Part shown: positions 9,277-19,191 of the stretch, piece after piece
Layout: the number at the start of each line of letters is the position of its first letter
Position numbering within the stretch: the first letter of the stretch is position 1
Assembly (NCBI RefSeq): GCF_024460775.1
Contig: NZ_JANFYZ010000009.1
Coordinates: forward strand, 33,715 to 97,714
DNA from: Desulfovibrio desulfuricans
GTDB lineage: Bacteria; Desulfobacterota; Desulfovibrionia; Desulfovibrionales; Desulfovibrionaceae
Direction: 5' to 3'
Length of the DNA: 64,000 nucleotides
Translations under genes and position numbers: made by a program
The notes under the pieces: model-generated
What the model was told of the DNA's origin: nothing
The model's input: the letters and a program-made list of their open reading frames with translations, nothing else
The model's database searches: none

Positions 9277-11319
9277 ATGAAGCGTGTATTTTTATGGATT
9301 CTGGGTGGCGCCACGGTTCTGGCAGTGGCGGCGGCTGTCCTGCTCAGCAGGGTTGACGCTGGTTTTGTGGTGCGGCAGATAGCCGATGCCACGGCCAAAG
9401 CCACTGGGCAACCTTTAACGTTTGACAGCCCGCCCGGAATTTCCTTTTTCCCCCCCGGCGTCAATTTTGGACAGGCGCACTGGGGCAGCTCCGGCGATGG
9501 GCAGGGCGTGGTCATCTCCGTCAAAAGCGGCATGGCCCAACTGGAGCTGAGCCCCCTGCTTACGGGCAATGTTGTCGTGCGTGAAGTACGGCTGAACAGC
9601 CCCGTGATTGAAGTCCGCGAAGGCAAGGCCGTTGCCGCTGCCAAGCCGGATGCGGAAAAACCCGCCGTTGAAACCAAACCAGCCGCTGCGACCCCGCCAG
9701 CCCTTCCCATTGAGCTGAAACGTCTTGTACTGCGCCAGGGTATTGTGACCTACACAACCGCAAATGGTAAAACACTGCGCGTTGATGATGTAAACTTTTC
9801 TGTAGAAAATCTGCGCACCGGGCAAGAAGCCGTGGTGCAGTGCGACTTTGCCTTTATTTTTGGCGACAGCACCGCCGAACCTGCTGCCCCCGCCGCCAAA
9901 TCTGGCGCAAACAACATCTCGGGTACGCTGGCATTTTCTTCCCGCCTGCGCTACGCGCCGCCTCAGCTGCTTTTCCGGCAGACTGCGCTGACTGTCACAC
10001 CGCTCACCGGAGCGCTGCCCAAGGAAGCCGGGCCGTTGCAGTTCACCTGTGAAGGGTCGTTGCGGCTGAGCGATCTGCACCTCCAGTTGAGCAAGGCATT
10101 GCTCAATACGCCCCAGGCGCGGGTGAGCGCATCCGGCGAAGGCGGGCTGGCCCCCCTGGCGTTCAACGGCGCTCTTGAAATGGAAGGCTCGCCCCACAAA
10201 CTTGCTGCGCTGGCAGGCCATAAACTGGCGACTCCCGCTGCCAAGGACGATCTGCGCTTCAGAACAATGGTGCGCTATACCGCCAATGCCCTGAATCTCA
10301 GCCAGATGCTTTTGCAACTTGACGATCTTTCCCTGCGCGGAGGCCTGCGCCTTGATCTGCCCGAAAACGCTCCCATGCTTGTGACTGCGGACGTGCAGAC
10401 CGGCATGCTCAATCTTGATCCCTATTTGCCCCCGGCAGAATCCGGCAAGAATGCAACGGAAACCAAGCCTGCGGGCCACGACGGAGCATCGTCCAACGGC
10501 AAGCGAGCCAAGCCGGATGCGGAAGCGGCACGGCGCATGCCGGGGCTGGACATCCGCGCCAAAGTGGCTGGCATTACCAAGAGCGGATTGCAGATAAAAG
10601 ACATTGCGCTGGCCATCAAAGGAGAAAAAGGACGCTACGCCCTGACTTCCTTAACGGCCAGCCTTGGCAGCGGCGGGCTTATCAAGTCCACCGGCAACAT
10701 GGATATGGCGACTGAAACTTGCGCTCTCAAGGCGCAAGCCGCCGATGTGGAGCTTGGCCCGCTGCTGGTTGCCCTTGGCAAGGGCCGACTGGCCGACGGG
10801 CAGGCCTCGCTGGATGCGGATATGACCATGAAGTGCGCGGACGCCAACGATATTCGCCAGACTCTTGGCGGACGCGGGCAGCTTGAGATACGCCGCCTGC
10901 ATGTTCCGGCCATGGCAGAGCTTTCCAAGAGCATCCCTTCGCTCACCGGCAAGGCAGGGCCGCTGCCCGACCGCTTTGATCTGGCCCGTGCTCCCTTTAC
11001 CGCCCGCGATGGCGAAATCAACGCAAGTCCCATCACCGTTACCTCCGCCACTCTCAACGCTGCGGGCAAGGCGCGCATTAGTCTGCCCAAACAGTACCTG
11101 GACGCAGCCCTGGACATCAAAACCATGGGGCTGACGATTCCTGTGACGGCCAAGGGGCCTTTGAGTGACATTTCGTATGGTGTTGACCCGCGTTTTGCCC
11201 TTGATATGGCAAAAAATCTGCCCGGAGCATTGCTGAAAACGGGCAAGGAAGCCGGAAGCACCACCAAGGACGCGGCAAAGGGCGCGGAAGGGCTGGTTCG
11301 CGGCATTCTGGGCCGCTAA
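9277..11319 (+). CDS. AsmA family protein
   Basis: A 680-residue protein with an N-terminal membrane helix (MKRVFLWILGG...) followed by a large periplasmic region of beta-rich sequence. The N-terminal AsmA portion (GQPLTFDSPPGISFFP, VVREVRLNSPVIEVREG) and the C-terminal AsmA portion (ADMTMKCADANDIRQTLGGRGQ) are both recognisable. AsmA/TamB-like proteins bridge the periplasm and are linked to phospholipid transport and outer-membrane integrity. Two low-complexity Ala/Lys/Pro-rich linkers occur near residues 125-145 and 385-410. Start ATG 9277 has GGAG 5 bases upstream; the open frame extends to 9157 without support. It is divergent from cobQ across 275 bases. Confidence 0.85.
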   Translation: MKRVFLWILGGATVLAVAAAVLLSRVDAGFVVRQIADATAKATGQPLTFDSPPGISFFPPGVNFGQAHWGSSGDGQGVVISVKSGMAQLELSPLLTGNVVVREVRLNSPVIEVREGKAVAAAKPDAEKPAVETKPAAATPPALPIELKRLVLRQGIVTYTTANGKTLRVDDVNFSVENLRTGQEAVVQCDFAFIFGDSTAEPAAPAAKSGANNISGTLAFSSRLRYAPPQLLFRQTALTVTPLTGALPKEAGPLQFTCEGSLRLSDLHLQLSKALLNTPQARVSASGEGGLAPLAFNGALEMEGSPHKLAALAGHKLATPAAKDDLRFRTMVRYTANALNLSQMLLQLDDLSLRGGLRLDLPENAPMLVTADVQTGMLNLDPYLPPAESGKNATETKPAGHDGASSNGKRAKPDAEAARRMPGLDIRAKVAGITKSGLQIKDIALAIKGEKGRYALTSLTASLGSGGLIKSTGNMDMATETCALKAQAADVELGPLLVALGKGRLADGQASLDADMTMKCADANDIRQTLGGRGQLEIRRLHVPAMAELSKSIPSLTGKAGPLPDRFDLARAPFTARDGEINASPITVTSATLNAAGKARISLPKQYLDAALDIKTMGLTIPVTAKGPLSDISYGVDPRFALDMAKNLPGALLKTGKEAGSTTKDAAKGAEGLVRGILGR

Positions 11320-11594
11320 CAGGCATGGCGACGGCTGGACAAAGATACGAGCGAAGGCCAATGGCAAGGCAAACAGCTCTGGTTCACGGGTTAAGGTATT
11401 TTGCCTGGGGCTTGCCTTTTCGGCGTCATGGGCTAAAGCTATTAGCATCACGGGCGTTAAGCATTAAAGAAGGCCTGAACGCGCTGTAAAGGCGCGATTG
11501 GTGAGCGGAGTAGTCAAAATTTCGCCAGCCAGGCAACACACGAGCTTTACGGGGTTTCTTTGCCCAGTAAGGCATAGAGCGAACAGGCGGCAGT

Positions 11595-12443
11595 ATGTAC
11601 TTACTTATAGGACTGGTCATTGTTGCGGCTTCAGTCGGCACGGGCTACACCATGGCTCACGGCGACTGGGGCGTTCTTTTTCAGCCCGCCGAGTTCATCA
11701 TTATTTTGGGTTGCGGCCTTGGGGCTTTTTTTGGTTCGCAGACCAAGTACACCTTTGGCTTGGTTGTCAAAAGCCTCAAGCACCTGTTTGCCGATCCTGG
11801 TTCCAGCAAAAATCATTACCTTGAGACCCTTGCCCTGCTGTATGCGCTCTTTTCCAAAATGCACCGCGAGGGCGTGATCAGTATTGAAAGCGACGTTGAA
11901 AAGCCCGAATCCAGCCCAATTTTCAGCAAGTATCCCAATATTTCCAAAGATACCGTGCTGGTGAACTTTGTGGGCGACACGCTGCGCGTGTACCTGACCA
12001 CCGGCGACCCCGCAGATATCGACAGCCTCATGGATGTGGATATCGAGACCATGCGCGAAGAAGGCATATTGCCCGCCCACGCCGTGTCGCACATGGCCGA
12101 ATCGCTGCCGGGCATGGGTATTGTGGCCTGCGTGCTGGGCGTGGTTTTGGCCATGGGCAAGATCAACGAACCGCCGGAAGTTCTTGGCCACTACATCGCG
12201 GCAGCGCTTGTCGGCACGTTTTTTGGTATTCTTGCCTGTTATGGCCTCTTTGGCCCCATGGGCGCAAAGCTTGAAAACTACGTGGCCGAAGAACATTTTT
12301 ATTTTAACGCCATCAAGGAAGCCGTAGCTGCCGCCATTCGCGGATCAACTCCGCTGATCGCCGTGGAATATGGGCGCAGGGCCATACCCTACCCCTTCCG
12401 ACCTTCTTTTGCAGAAATGGAAGAACGGCTCAAGAGCGGCTAG
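11595..12443 (+). CDS. motA: flagellar motor stator protein MotA
   Basis: A 282-residue inner-membrane stator subunit that, with MotB, conducts ions to drive flagellar rotation. Four membrane segments are visible, two near the N-terminus (MYLLIGLVIVAASVG, FIIILGCGLGAFFGSQTKY) and two after a long cytoplasmic loop (GMGIVACVLGVVLAMG, IAAALVGTFFGILACYG). The cytoplasmic loop carries the charged helix EALLY-like region needed for contact with FliG. The C-terminal segment VEYGRRAIP is typical of MotA. It belongs to the long enterobacterial-type MotA group by length. motB follows 170 bases downstream. Confidence 0.93.
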   Translation: MYLLIGLVIVAASVGTGYTMAHGDWGVLFQPAEFIIILGCGLGAFFGSQTKYTFGLVVKSLKHLFADPGSSKNHYLETLALLYALFSKMHREGVISIESDVEKPESSPIFSKYPNISKDTVLVNFVGDTLRVYLTTGDPADIDSLMDVDIETMREEGILPAHAVSHMAESLPGMGIVACVLGVVLAMGKINEPPEVLGHYIAAALVGTFFGILACYGLFGPMGAKLENYVAEEHFYFNAIKEAVAAAIRGSTPLIAVEYGRRAIPYPFRPSFAEMEERLKSG

Positions 12444-12613
12444 GCCGGGGCAAACGGGCTGGCTGCCCCCCTAACCGGGGAGTGCAGGCGCAGATATTTT
12501 GCCCTTCTGTAAAAACCTGCTATGGTTTGCACATCAAGGGCGCGGACGGCTGATCTTTATGCCGTCAGCAAAAGCGTAAGGCCCGGCGCAGATTACTACG
12601 AAGGAGAAAGCCT

Positions 12614-13324
12614 ATGGGCGGCGGCGCATGGAAAGTGGCGTATGCCGACTTTGTTACGGCCATGATGGCCTTCTTCCTTCTGTTGTGGATCCTCAGCATG
12701 GTGCCGCCCGACACCAAGGCGGGTCTTGCCGCGTACTTCAGCGGCGAGCGCAATTTCGACTCCAGTTCCACATCCCCCATATCAAATAATCCGTTCATCC
12801 AGAACACGGATAAAATTGATGCGCGCGACCTCAAAATCAACGAGGTTGAAAAGTCGCACTACGCCATTGCGCAAAAAATCAAGCAGATGCTCATGGCAGA
12901 TGCCGTGCCGCAAAATTCCTCGGGCATCAGCGCGGATGACGTGGGCGTGCAGTTGCGCGTCAATTCGGACGTTATGTTTCGGCCCGGCAGCGTTGACCTG
13001 CTGCCCGAAGGCACCAAGGTGCTGGAAGCGGTGCTGAAACTCATGAACGAATACAATCTTTACCTTGTGGTGCGCGGGCACGCTGACTCCACCGAGGCCA
13101 GACCGCCATATGCCTCCGCGTGGGAGCTTTCCGGCGCGCGTGCATCAGCCATGGTGCATTATCTCGCCGATAAGGGCATCAAGCCCACGCGCATGCGTGC
13201 TGTGAGCTACGGTGATACGCGCCCCCTCAAGCCGGGCATTGACGAACAGAGCCGCGCCATGAACCGGCGGGTGGAATTTTTCTTCCATCGGCCAGAGGTC
13301 ATGTCATACAGCGTGGTGTACTAG
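12614..13324 (+). CDS. motB: flagellar motor stator protein MotB
   Basis: A 236-residue MotB. The single transmembrane helix contains the ion-binding aspartate in YADFVTAMMAFFLLLWIL (Asp12). The C-terminal OmpA-like peptidoglycan-binding domain is seen in VVRGHADSTEARPP and GDTRPLKPGIDEQSRAMNRRVEFF. The N-terminus before the helix is only about 10 residues, and the protein is shorter than E. coli MotB because the linker is short. Start ATG 12614 has AAGGAGA 8 bases upstream. The 170-base gap after motA contains no gene that I can see. A strong bidirectional hairpin follows. Confidence 0.93.
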   Translation: MGGGAWKVAYADFVTAMMAFFLLLWILSMVPPDTKAGLAAYFSGERNFDSSSTSPISNNPFIQNTDKIDARDLKINEVEKSHYAIAQKIKQMLMADAVPQNSSGISADDVGVQLRVNSDVMFRPGSVDLLPEGTKVLEAVLKLMNEYNLYLVVRGHADSTEARPPYASAWELSGARASAMVHYLADKGIKPTRMRAVSYGDTRPLKPGIDEQSRAMNRRVEFFFHRPEVMSYSVVY

Positions 13325-13351
13325 TCCGCCATTCTGCCAGCAAATTGCAAA

Positions 13352-13389
13352 AGAAACGGCCCCTGTGAAAATTCACAAGGGCCGTTTCT
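13352..13389. terminator. bidirectional terminator between motB and htpG
   Basis: An 11-base perfect stem AGAAACGGCCC / GGGCCGTTTCT encloses a 16-base loop. An A-rich left flank and T-rich right side allow function for both converging genes. Confidence 0.8.
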
Positions 13390-13432
13390 CTGTTTCACTG
13401 ACGGGGATGCTTTTGCGGCATCCCGGCCAGAG

Positions 13433-15409
13433 CTATATCTTACGTACTTCCGTGTACCAGGCGGCAGCCTCTTCAAGCAGCTTGCCCGTGCGGGCCGCCA
13501 ATGCCTGAGGATCCTTGAGGTAACCGTCCAGCAGCAGGCTGGCGTCGAACAGGCAGCCAGTCATGTCGGCCAGAATCCTGTCGTCCGCGTCTGCCTTGAA
13601 CATGCGCAACATACTGCGCAGCAGCGGATGATCGCGGTTGACCTCCAGCACCTTCACAGGGATGGAATCATCCTTCTGCATGACCTTGAGCAGTTTTTCC
13701 ATGGAGGACGACAGACCGCCATCGGGCGAAACCAGCACTGCGGGGCTGTCTGCCAGACGGTGAGAAACACGCACGTCCGTCACTTTGTCGCCCAGGATTT
13801 CCTTCATCTTGCCAAGCAGGGCGTCAAAACTTGCCGAATCGTCGTCAGAGAGCGGCGCGGCGGCTTCGTGTTCCGGCTGTTCCTTGTCGGAAAAGTCTTT
13901 CAGGGCGTCATCCGCCGCTGTTTCCACCGACTTGAATTCCCAGTCCTTGTACTTGGCAAGGCCGTCCATGACAAATTCGTCCACAGGCTCGTACAGCCAC
14001 AGCACTTCAATGCCCTTGCAGCGGAAGCGCTCCATGTGCGGATTGAGGCGGGCGGCCTCACGGTTGGGCGCTGCCACATACCAGATGGTCTTTTGCCCTT
14101 CTGGAGCGCGGGCCATGTATTCATCAAGGCTGGTGAGCGCATCCGCATCCGCAAGGGACGAGGAATTGAAACGCAGCAAGGCGCTGATGCGTTCGCGGTT
14201 GGCATAATCGTGGTAACCCAGCTTGAAAACCTTGCCGTGCAGCTTCCAGAAGCGGCTGTATTTTTCCGCATCGTCCTTTGCCAGCTTTTCAAGATGGCCC
14301 AAGGTCTGCTTGACCAGCACCTGATTGATCTTGCGCAGCACCACGTTTTCCTGAAGCGTCTCGCGCGAGATGTTCAGGGGCAGGTCTTCCGTGTCGACCA
14401 CGCCTTTGAGGAAGGCCAGATATTCAGGCACCAGTTCTTTGTTGCGGTGCTGGATGAGCACGCGGCGGGCATAAAGATCAAGCCCCCAAAATTCGCGGTC
14501 AGCACCAAAAAAATCCTGCGCCGAATCGGGCGTGAACAGGAGTGCATTAAACTGCACAGGCGCATCCACAGAAAGATGCAGGGTGTCCAGCGGCTCCTTA
14601 GCGTCATAGGTCAGGGCTTTGTAAAAGGAATCGTACTGTTCCTTGGTGACCGAAAACTTTGGCTCGCGCCACAGCGCAGGCTGGGTGTTGACCCGCTCGC
14701 CGTCCACGAGGACAGGAAAGGGAACAAAGGCCGAGTGCTTGCGGATAACCGACTCAACGCGGAACTTCTCTGCAAATTCGGCGGCATCGTCCTTGAGCCA
14801 TGCCTTGATGACAGTACCGCGCGCGGGCTCATCCCCGGTTGCGGGCTCAACGGTAAAGGTGCCAAGCCCGTCGCTGACCCACACGCTGGCTTCTGCATCA
14901 TCGCCAAAAGCCGGACGCGAAGTAACTTCCACCTTGCTGGCCACCATAAAGACAGAATAAAAGCCCACGCCAAAACGGCCGATTATGTTGGCGGCATCCG
15001 CAGGACCGGAGGTTTCGCCCTCCTCCCCGGCTTCGGCCTTTGCCGCATCGCTGCCGTTGGCGGCATTTTCAGCCGCAATATCGGCCAAAAACTGCTCGGA
15101 GCCGGATCTGGCAATGGTGCCAAGGTTTTCAGCCAGTTCTTCTGCTGTCATGCCAACGCCGGTATCTGCAATGGTCAGAACCTTGGCGTCCTTGTCCAGG
15201 CTGATGCGGATTTCAAGGGGGATATCAGCAAGACGCGGGCTTTCGCCCCTGTTCATACGATAGCGCAATTTATCCAACGCGTCCGAGGCGTTGGAAACAA
15301 GTTCCCTCAAAAAAATTTCGCGATTTGTATAGAGCGAATTGGTGAGGATATGCAGGACTTTGCGCACCTCAGCGCGGAATTGGCGGGAATTCTTACCAGC
15401 CTCTGCCAT
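13433..15409 (-). CDS. htpG: chaperone HtpG (Hsp90)
   Basis: A 658-residue bacterial Hsp90. The GHKL ATPase N-terminus shows [17 protein letters not shown], the DTGVGMT loop and GRFGVGFYS. The middle domain has the NISRETLQ motif carrying the catalytic arginine, and a C-terminal dimerisation region follows. It is a little longer than E. coli HtpG (624), partly because of an Ala/Glu-rich acidic insertion (about residues 115-145) in the ATP-lid region just before GRFGVGFYS. The ATG at 15409 (MAEAGKNS) is chosen for its AGGAGG 6 bases upstream; the frame stays open to 15592 without support. The upstream palindrome with a heat-shock-like -35 suggests stress control. Confidence 0.96.
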
Positions 15410-15719
15410 GACAAACCTCCTGAAAAAAGATATAGTTGAAAATAATATCCCCCACTGAAATTTCAAGGGGGATTTGCCAAATTTTACGGCATTTTTCCGC
15501 GCGGCAGTTGGCAACGCAGGGAAATTCGCGCGTCCGGCACCCTGTAAAACAGGCTGGCAGGCACGCGCAGACATTCCAATCCAATATTTCATATAAAAGG
15601 GGGATAAAACATCAAGCCCGCAGGATTCATACTCATACGGGCAAAATGATATTCGTAACTACTTGCCATTTGATGGGAAAAAAGCTATCTCGCCTGAAGG
15701 ATATTCAAGGAGGGCCTAC
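15410..15719. other. divergent intergenic region htpG/cydA
   Basis: 310 bases without a gene. It holds the htpG promoter and palindrome near 15442-15473, and presumably the cydAB promoter further right. I looked for Rex- or FNR-like palindromes before cydA and did not find a convincing one. AAGGAGG at about 15707-15713 is the cydA ribosome binding site. Confidence 0.6.
15442..15473 (-). promoter_or_regulatory. heat-shock-type promoter and palindrome upstream of htpG
   Basis: Reading the minus strand, CCCCCTTGAAA (-35-like, CTTGAA at 15462-15467) is followed after 14 bases by TATTAT (15442-15447). The -35 resembles the sigma-32 consensus; the -10 does not show the CCCCAT form. The same stretch is an almost perfect palindrome, ATCCCCC and GGGGGAT arms around TGAAATTTCA, so a repressor site is equally possible. 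The transcript would start about 25 bases before the ATG. Confidence 0.45.
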
Positions 15720-17036
15720 ATGGACGTTGTAATGCTTTCGCGTTTGCAATTCGCTGTGGCCGTTTTTTTCCATTTCATATTCGTGCCGCTTACGCTCGGT
15801 CTTTCCGTCATTCTCGCCTGGATGGAAACCCGCTATGTGCGTACCGGTGACGAATTCTGGAAAAAACAAGCCAAATTTTGGGGAAAACTTTTTCTCATCA
15901 ACTTTACCCTGGGCGTGGTGACAGGCATCACGCTTGAGTTCCAGTTCGGTACCAACTGGTCCCGCTACTCGGAATACGTGGGCGATATTTTCGGCTCCCT
16001 GCTGGCTATTGAAGCCACGGTGGCCTTTTTTCTGGAATCCACGTTCCTTGCAGTGTGGCACTTCGGCTGGAACCGCGTTGGCAAAAAAATGCATCTTGCC
16101 TCAATTTACATTGTGGCATTTGCGGGCAACCTTTCCGCCCTGTGGATCATTCTTGCCAACGGCTTTATGCAGCACCCGGTGGGCTATACCATCAATGAGA
16201 CAGTTGGCCGTGCAGAGCTTGCCAACTTCTGGCAGGTGGTAACCAATGGCTACGCCTGGGGCATGTACGCGCATACGGTGCTTGCATCGTGGGCGCTGGG
16301 CGGCTTTTTTGTGCTGGGCGTTTCGGCCTGGCATTTGCTGCGCAAGAGCCAGGTGGACTTTTTCAGGGCCTCTTTCAAGATGGCCGCGCCTTTCACCCTG
16401 ATTCTTGTTTTGTTGCTGGGCCTTTCGGGCGACCAGCAGGGCAAGACTGTGGCCCAGGTTCAGCCTGCCAAGCTGGCTGCGCTGGAATCCCACTGGGAAA
16501 CCGGGCGCAACGTGCCCTTTTATCTGCTGGCATGGCCTGACGAAGCCAATGAAGGCAACAAGGTTCAGGCCATCGGCATTCCCGGTCTGCTGAGCTGGAT
16601 TGCCTACGGCGATACCAACGCCGAAGTGAAGGGCCTCAAGGACTTTGCCAAGGAAGACCGCCCCCCGGTTATGCCTACCTTCCTGAGCTTCCGTGGCATG
16701 ATTGCCATGGCTGGCATCTTTGTGCTGCTGGCCGTAGGCGCTTTTTTGCAACGCAAGAAGGACGAACCCTGCCCCCTGCTGCTCAAGGCGCTGGTATGGA
16801 ACATCCCCCTGCCCTACGTTGCCATCATGCTGGGTTGGGCAGTGGCCGAAATTGGCCGCCAACCCTGGATTGTTTATGGTCTCATGCGCACTTCCGACGC
16901 GGTTTCGCCAGTTCCAGCCGAGAATGTCGCCATTTCGCTGGGTGCGTTCATAGTGGTGTATTCCCTGCTTGGCCTTCTGGACATTTACTTGCTGCGTAAA
17001 TACGCCATCAAGGGCCCTGACGCCCAGGAGGTATAG
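15720..17036 (+). CDS. cydA: cytochrome bd ubiquinol oxidase subunit I
   Basis: A 438-residue membrane subunit of the bd-type quinol oxidase, which reduces oxygen to water and here probably protects an anaerobe from oxygen. Haem ligands are in place: His18 (b595), His185 and Met327 (b558). The proton-channel/haem glutamates are at Glu98 and Glu106, and the GRQPW motif at 379-383. The Q-loop starts with GDQQGK (237-242) and is of the short type without the insertion seen in E. coli. Start ATG 15720 is fixed by AAGGAGG 7 bases upstream. cydB follows after 2 bases. Confidence 0.97.
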   Translation: MDVVMLSRLQFAVAVFFHFIFVPLTLGLSVILAWMETRYVRTGDEFWKKQAKFWGKLFLINFTLGVVTGITLEFQFGTNWSRYSEYVGDIFGSLLAIEATVAFFLESTFLAVWHFGWNRVGKKMHLASIYIVAFAGNLSALWIILANGFMQHPVGYTINETVGRAELANFWQVVTNGYAWGMYAHTVLASWALGGFFVLGVSAWHLLRKSQVDFFRASFKMAAPFTLILVLLLGLSGDQQGKTVAQVQPAKLAALESHWETGRNVPFYLLAWPDEANEGNKVQAIGIPGLLSWIAYGDTNAEVKGLKDFAKEDRPPVMPTFLSFRGMIAMAGIFVLLAVGAFLQRKKDEPCPLLLKALVWNIPLPYVAIMLGWAVAEIGRQPWIVYGLMRTSDAVSPVPAENVAISLGAFIVVYSLLGLLDIYLLRKYAIKGPDAQEV

Positions 17037-17038
17037 CC

Positions 17039-18064
17039 ATGTTGGAAACCATCTGGTTTGTGCTGTGGGCATTGTTGTGGGCCGTGTACTTTATTCTGGA
17101 CGGTTTTGATCTTGGCCTTGGCGCGTTGCTGCCCTTTTTGGGCAAAAACGAGTCTGAGCGCCGCATCATGTACAATGCTGCCGGTCCCTTCTGGGACGGC
17201 AACGAAGTGTGGCTTATTTCCGCTGGCGGCGTGACCTTTGCGGCTTTTCCCAAGGCCTATGCGGTCATGTTCAGCGCACTGTACGCCCCGCTGCTTCTGC
17301 TGCTGTTCGCCCTTATTTTCAGGGCTGTTTCCTTCGAGTTCCGCAACAAGGTGGAACACGACAGCTGGCGCGCCCTGTGGGACGGTGTGCATTTTCTTGC
17401 CAACCTGATCCCCTGCGTGCTGCTGGGCGTGGCTTTCGCCAACCTGTTCATGGGTATTCCCATTGACGTCAAGGGCGTATACCACGGCAACCTGCTTGGC
17501 CTGCTGAACATTTACGGCCTTGCGGGCGGCGTGTTCTTTTTGTGCATGTTCCTGCTGCACGGCTCCCTGTGGCTGGCCATCAAGAGCACAGGCAGCCTGC
17601 AAACCCGCGCAGTGGCATCGGCCACCTTCCTGTGGCCTGTCATGCTGTTGCTGCTGGTGGTCTTTCTGGTTCTCACCGCCATGTACACCAAGCTGTATGC
17701 AAACTTTCTGGCCATGCCTGTTCTGTTTGTTCTGCCCTTGCTGGCGCTGGCGGGCCTTGTGGGCGCGCGCGTCATGCTGGGTGCGGGCAAGCTGTGGCTG
17801 GCCTGGGCGTGCAGCGCCGTGTTCATTCTTGGCGTTACCTTCTTTGGCGTTGCGGGCATGTTCCCCGGCATGATCATATCTTCCATTGATCCTGCCGCCA
17901 CGGTCACCGCCTTTAACGGCGCTTCCAGCCAACTGACGCTCAAGATCATGCTGGGCGTGGCTCTGGTCATGGTGCCCATCGTGCTTGCGTACCAGTTCTG
18001 GCTGTACAAGACCTTCTCCGCCCCTGTGACGCACGAGGATCTCAAGGACGAACACGCCTACTAA
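17039..18064 (+). CDS. cydB: cytochrome bd ubiquinol oxidase subunit II
   Basis: A 341-residue partner of CydA with about eight membrane helices. Family features are visible: ETIWFVLWALLWAVYFILDGFD-type N-terminus with the conserved DGFDLG, GPFWDGNEVWL at about 49-59, and FRxKVE-type loop after helix three. It starts 2 bases after cydA, so the two are co-translated. A strong terminator closes the operon, which therefore consists of cydAB only; no cydCD or small CydX-like gene can be seen before the terminator. Confidence 0.97.
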   Translation: MLETIWFVLWALLWAVYFILDGFDLGLGALLPFLGKNESERRIMYNAAGPFWDGNEVWLISAGGVTFAAFPKAYAVMFSALYAPLLLLLFALIFRAVSFEFRNKVEHDSWRALWDGVHFLANLIPCVLLGVAFANLFMGIPIDVKGVYHGNLLGLLNIYGLAGGVFFLCMFLLHGSLWLAIKSTGSLQTRAVASATFLWPVMLLLLVVFLVLTAMYTKLYANFLAMPVLFVLPLLALAGLVGARVMLGAGKLWLAWACSAVFILGVTFFGVAGMFPGMIISSIDPAATVTAFNGASSQLTLKIMLGVALVMVPIVLAYQFWLYKTFSAPVTHEDLKDEHAY

Positions 18065-18092
18065 ACCCAGGCGGTTCTCCCCTTCCAAAAGC

Positions 18093-18122
18093 AACACCCC
18101 GCATCGTCTGATGCGGGGTGTT
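18093..18122 (+). terminator. terminator of cydAB
   Basis: A perfect 13-base stem AACACCCCGCATC / GATGCGGGGTGTT with a GTCT loop, running into TTTT. Confidence 0.9.
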
Positions 18123-18249
18123 TTCATTTAAAGCCAGCAGTGCAGCGTTGGCGTTAATCTGACCAACCGGGGTACGGACATTGCCAACAATGATTGTCTA
18201 TATTGTTCTGCGTGGCCCCTCTGCGGGGAAAACTCTGCGCCATAAAAAA

Positions 18250-18282
18250 GGCTGCACGGCTAATCAGTTTCGTTGTGCAGTC
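18250..18282 (-). terminator. terminator of the unknown membrane-protein gene
   Basis: On the minus strand an 8-base stem (GACTGCAC / GTGCAGCC, one wobble) is followed by TTTTTT, about 20 bases after the stop of the gene beginning at 19191. Confidence 0.65.
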
Positions 18283-18300
18283 TTTCCCTGTAAAGGGGTT

Positions 18301-19191
18301 CTAATCCGTGGATTCCACCTCACGCACACAGTAGCCCTGATGCCGGAGGGGCGTGAAATAATTGGTGCCCCAGGTCACGGCCAGCACAAAGAGCGCTGCG
18401 AAAAGCCCAATGGCAGGGCTCCACAAGGGGCTTGCGGAAAGGGCTAGCCGCATGAGCAAGGTGCCTATGACAAAGCCCGAATTGCGGAACACCGCATGGA
18501 AGGCAGGCATGTACCGCTGTGCGATGAGCACCATGGCGATATCTGCAAAAATCAGCACCGTGTAGAGAGTTTCAAAAAACTTGAGGTCTTCGCCGGTTTT
18601 CACAAAGTGCATAAAATCGCGGGAACCGATGAACAGAAATATTACAAACAGGGCCAAGGCCAACATTTTTTTGCTCATGACGTAGCGCATGCGCAGATCG
18701 GCTGTGGCGATAAAATGCAGGTGTTGCCGTGCGATGCGTTTGTACAGGCCAAGGCACAGATACACGCACAAGGCACCGGCACCGGAAACCGCTATGCTGA
18801 TAACCGGCAGCAGGTCGTTAACCACGCTGACCGGCTCCGGCAAATGCGCTAGTTCTTTAAAGGCATTGCGCAGCAAAATAAGGGTAAGTATCTCAAACTG
18901 CTTGCCCATGGATTGCGAAAGGGAACTTGGGATCGCCAGAATCAGGCTCATGACCTCAAGCACCAGAATCAGGGTAAAGGCCAGATGGATGGCGTAAAAA
19001 TGGCTGTGCGGCGTAATCGCGGCCAGCCACGGAGGCAGAATGCCCATGCGCTTGAGTTCCACCCCAAGCAGGGCGAGCAGATATACCCAGAGGATGCAAA
19101 GGGCCACGCGGCGCTGGGTGGCTGCACGCTCCCAGGCTGAGTGCAGCCAGTCAAAGACATCCGTAATTGGCTGTAATTTAAAAATAAACAT
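18301..19191 (-). CDS. unknown multi-pass membrane protein
   Basis: A 296-residue protein I do not recognise. It has roughly seven hydrophobic segments, two near the N-terminus, a pair around 110-160, and three in the C-terminal third, with a basic linker (YKRIARQHLHF) and a charged loop (FVKTGEDLKFF). The overall pattern recalls a channel or ion-transport-like membrane domain, but no selectivity filter or catalytic motif is visible. Start ATG 19191 has GGAG about 9 bases upstream; the frame remains open to 19266. It is a single-gene unit with its own terminator, convergent with cydAB. Confidence 0.7.
   Translation of the reverse strand: MFIFKLQPITDVFDWLHSAWERAATQRRVALCILWVYLLALLGVELKRMGILPPWLAAITPHSHFYAIHLAFTLILVLEVMSLILAIPSSLSQSMGKQFEILTLILLRNAFKELAHLPEPVSVVNDLLPVISIAVSGAGALCVYLCLGLYKRIARQHLHFIATADLRMRYVMSKKMLALALFVIFLFIGSRDFMHFVKTGEDLKFFETLYTVLIFADIAMVLIAQRYMPAFHAVFRNSGFVIGTLLMRLALSASPLWSPAIGLFAALFVLAVTWGTNYFTPLRHQGYCVREVESTD

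Noticed and set aside
13628..15439. 600-codon plus-strand open frame opposite htpG
   Set aside because: Antisense of a well-supported Hsp90 gene, with no ribosome binding site and no recognisable domain.
15410..15480. CIRCE element before htpG
   Set aside because: The palindrome does not match TTAGCACTC-N9-GAGTGCTAA.
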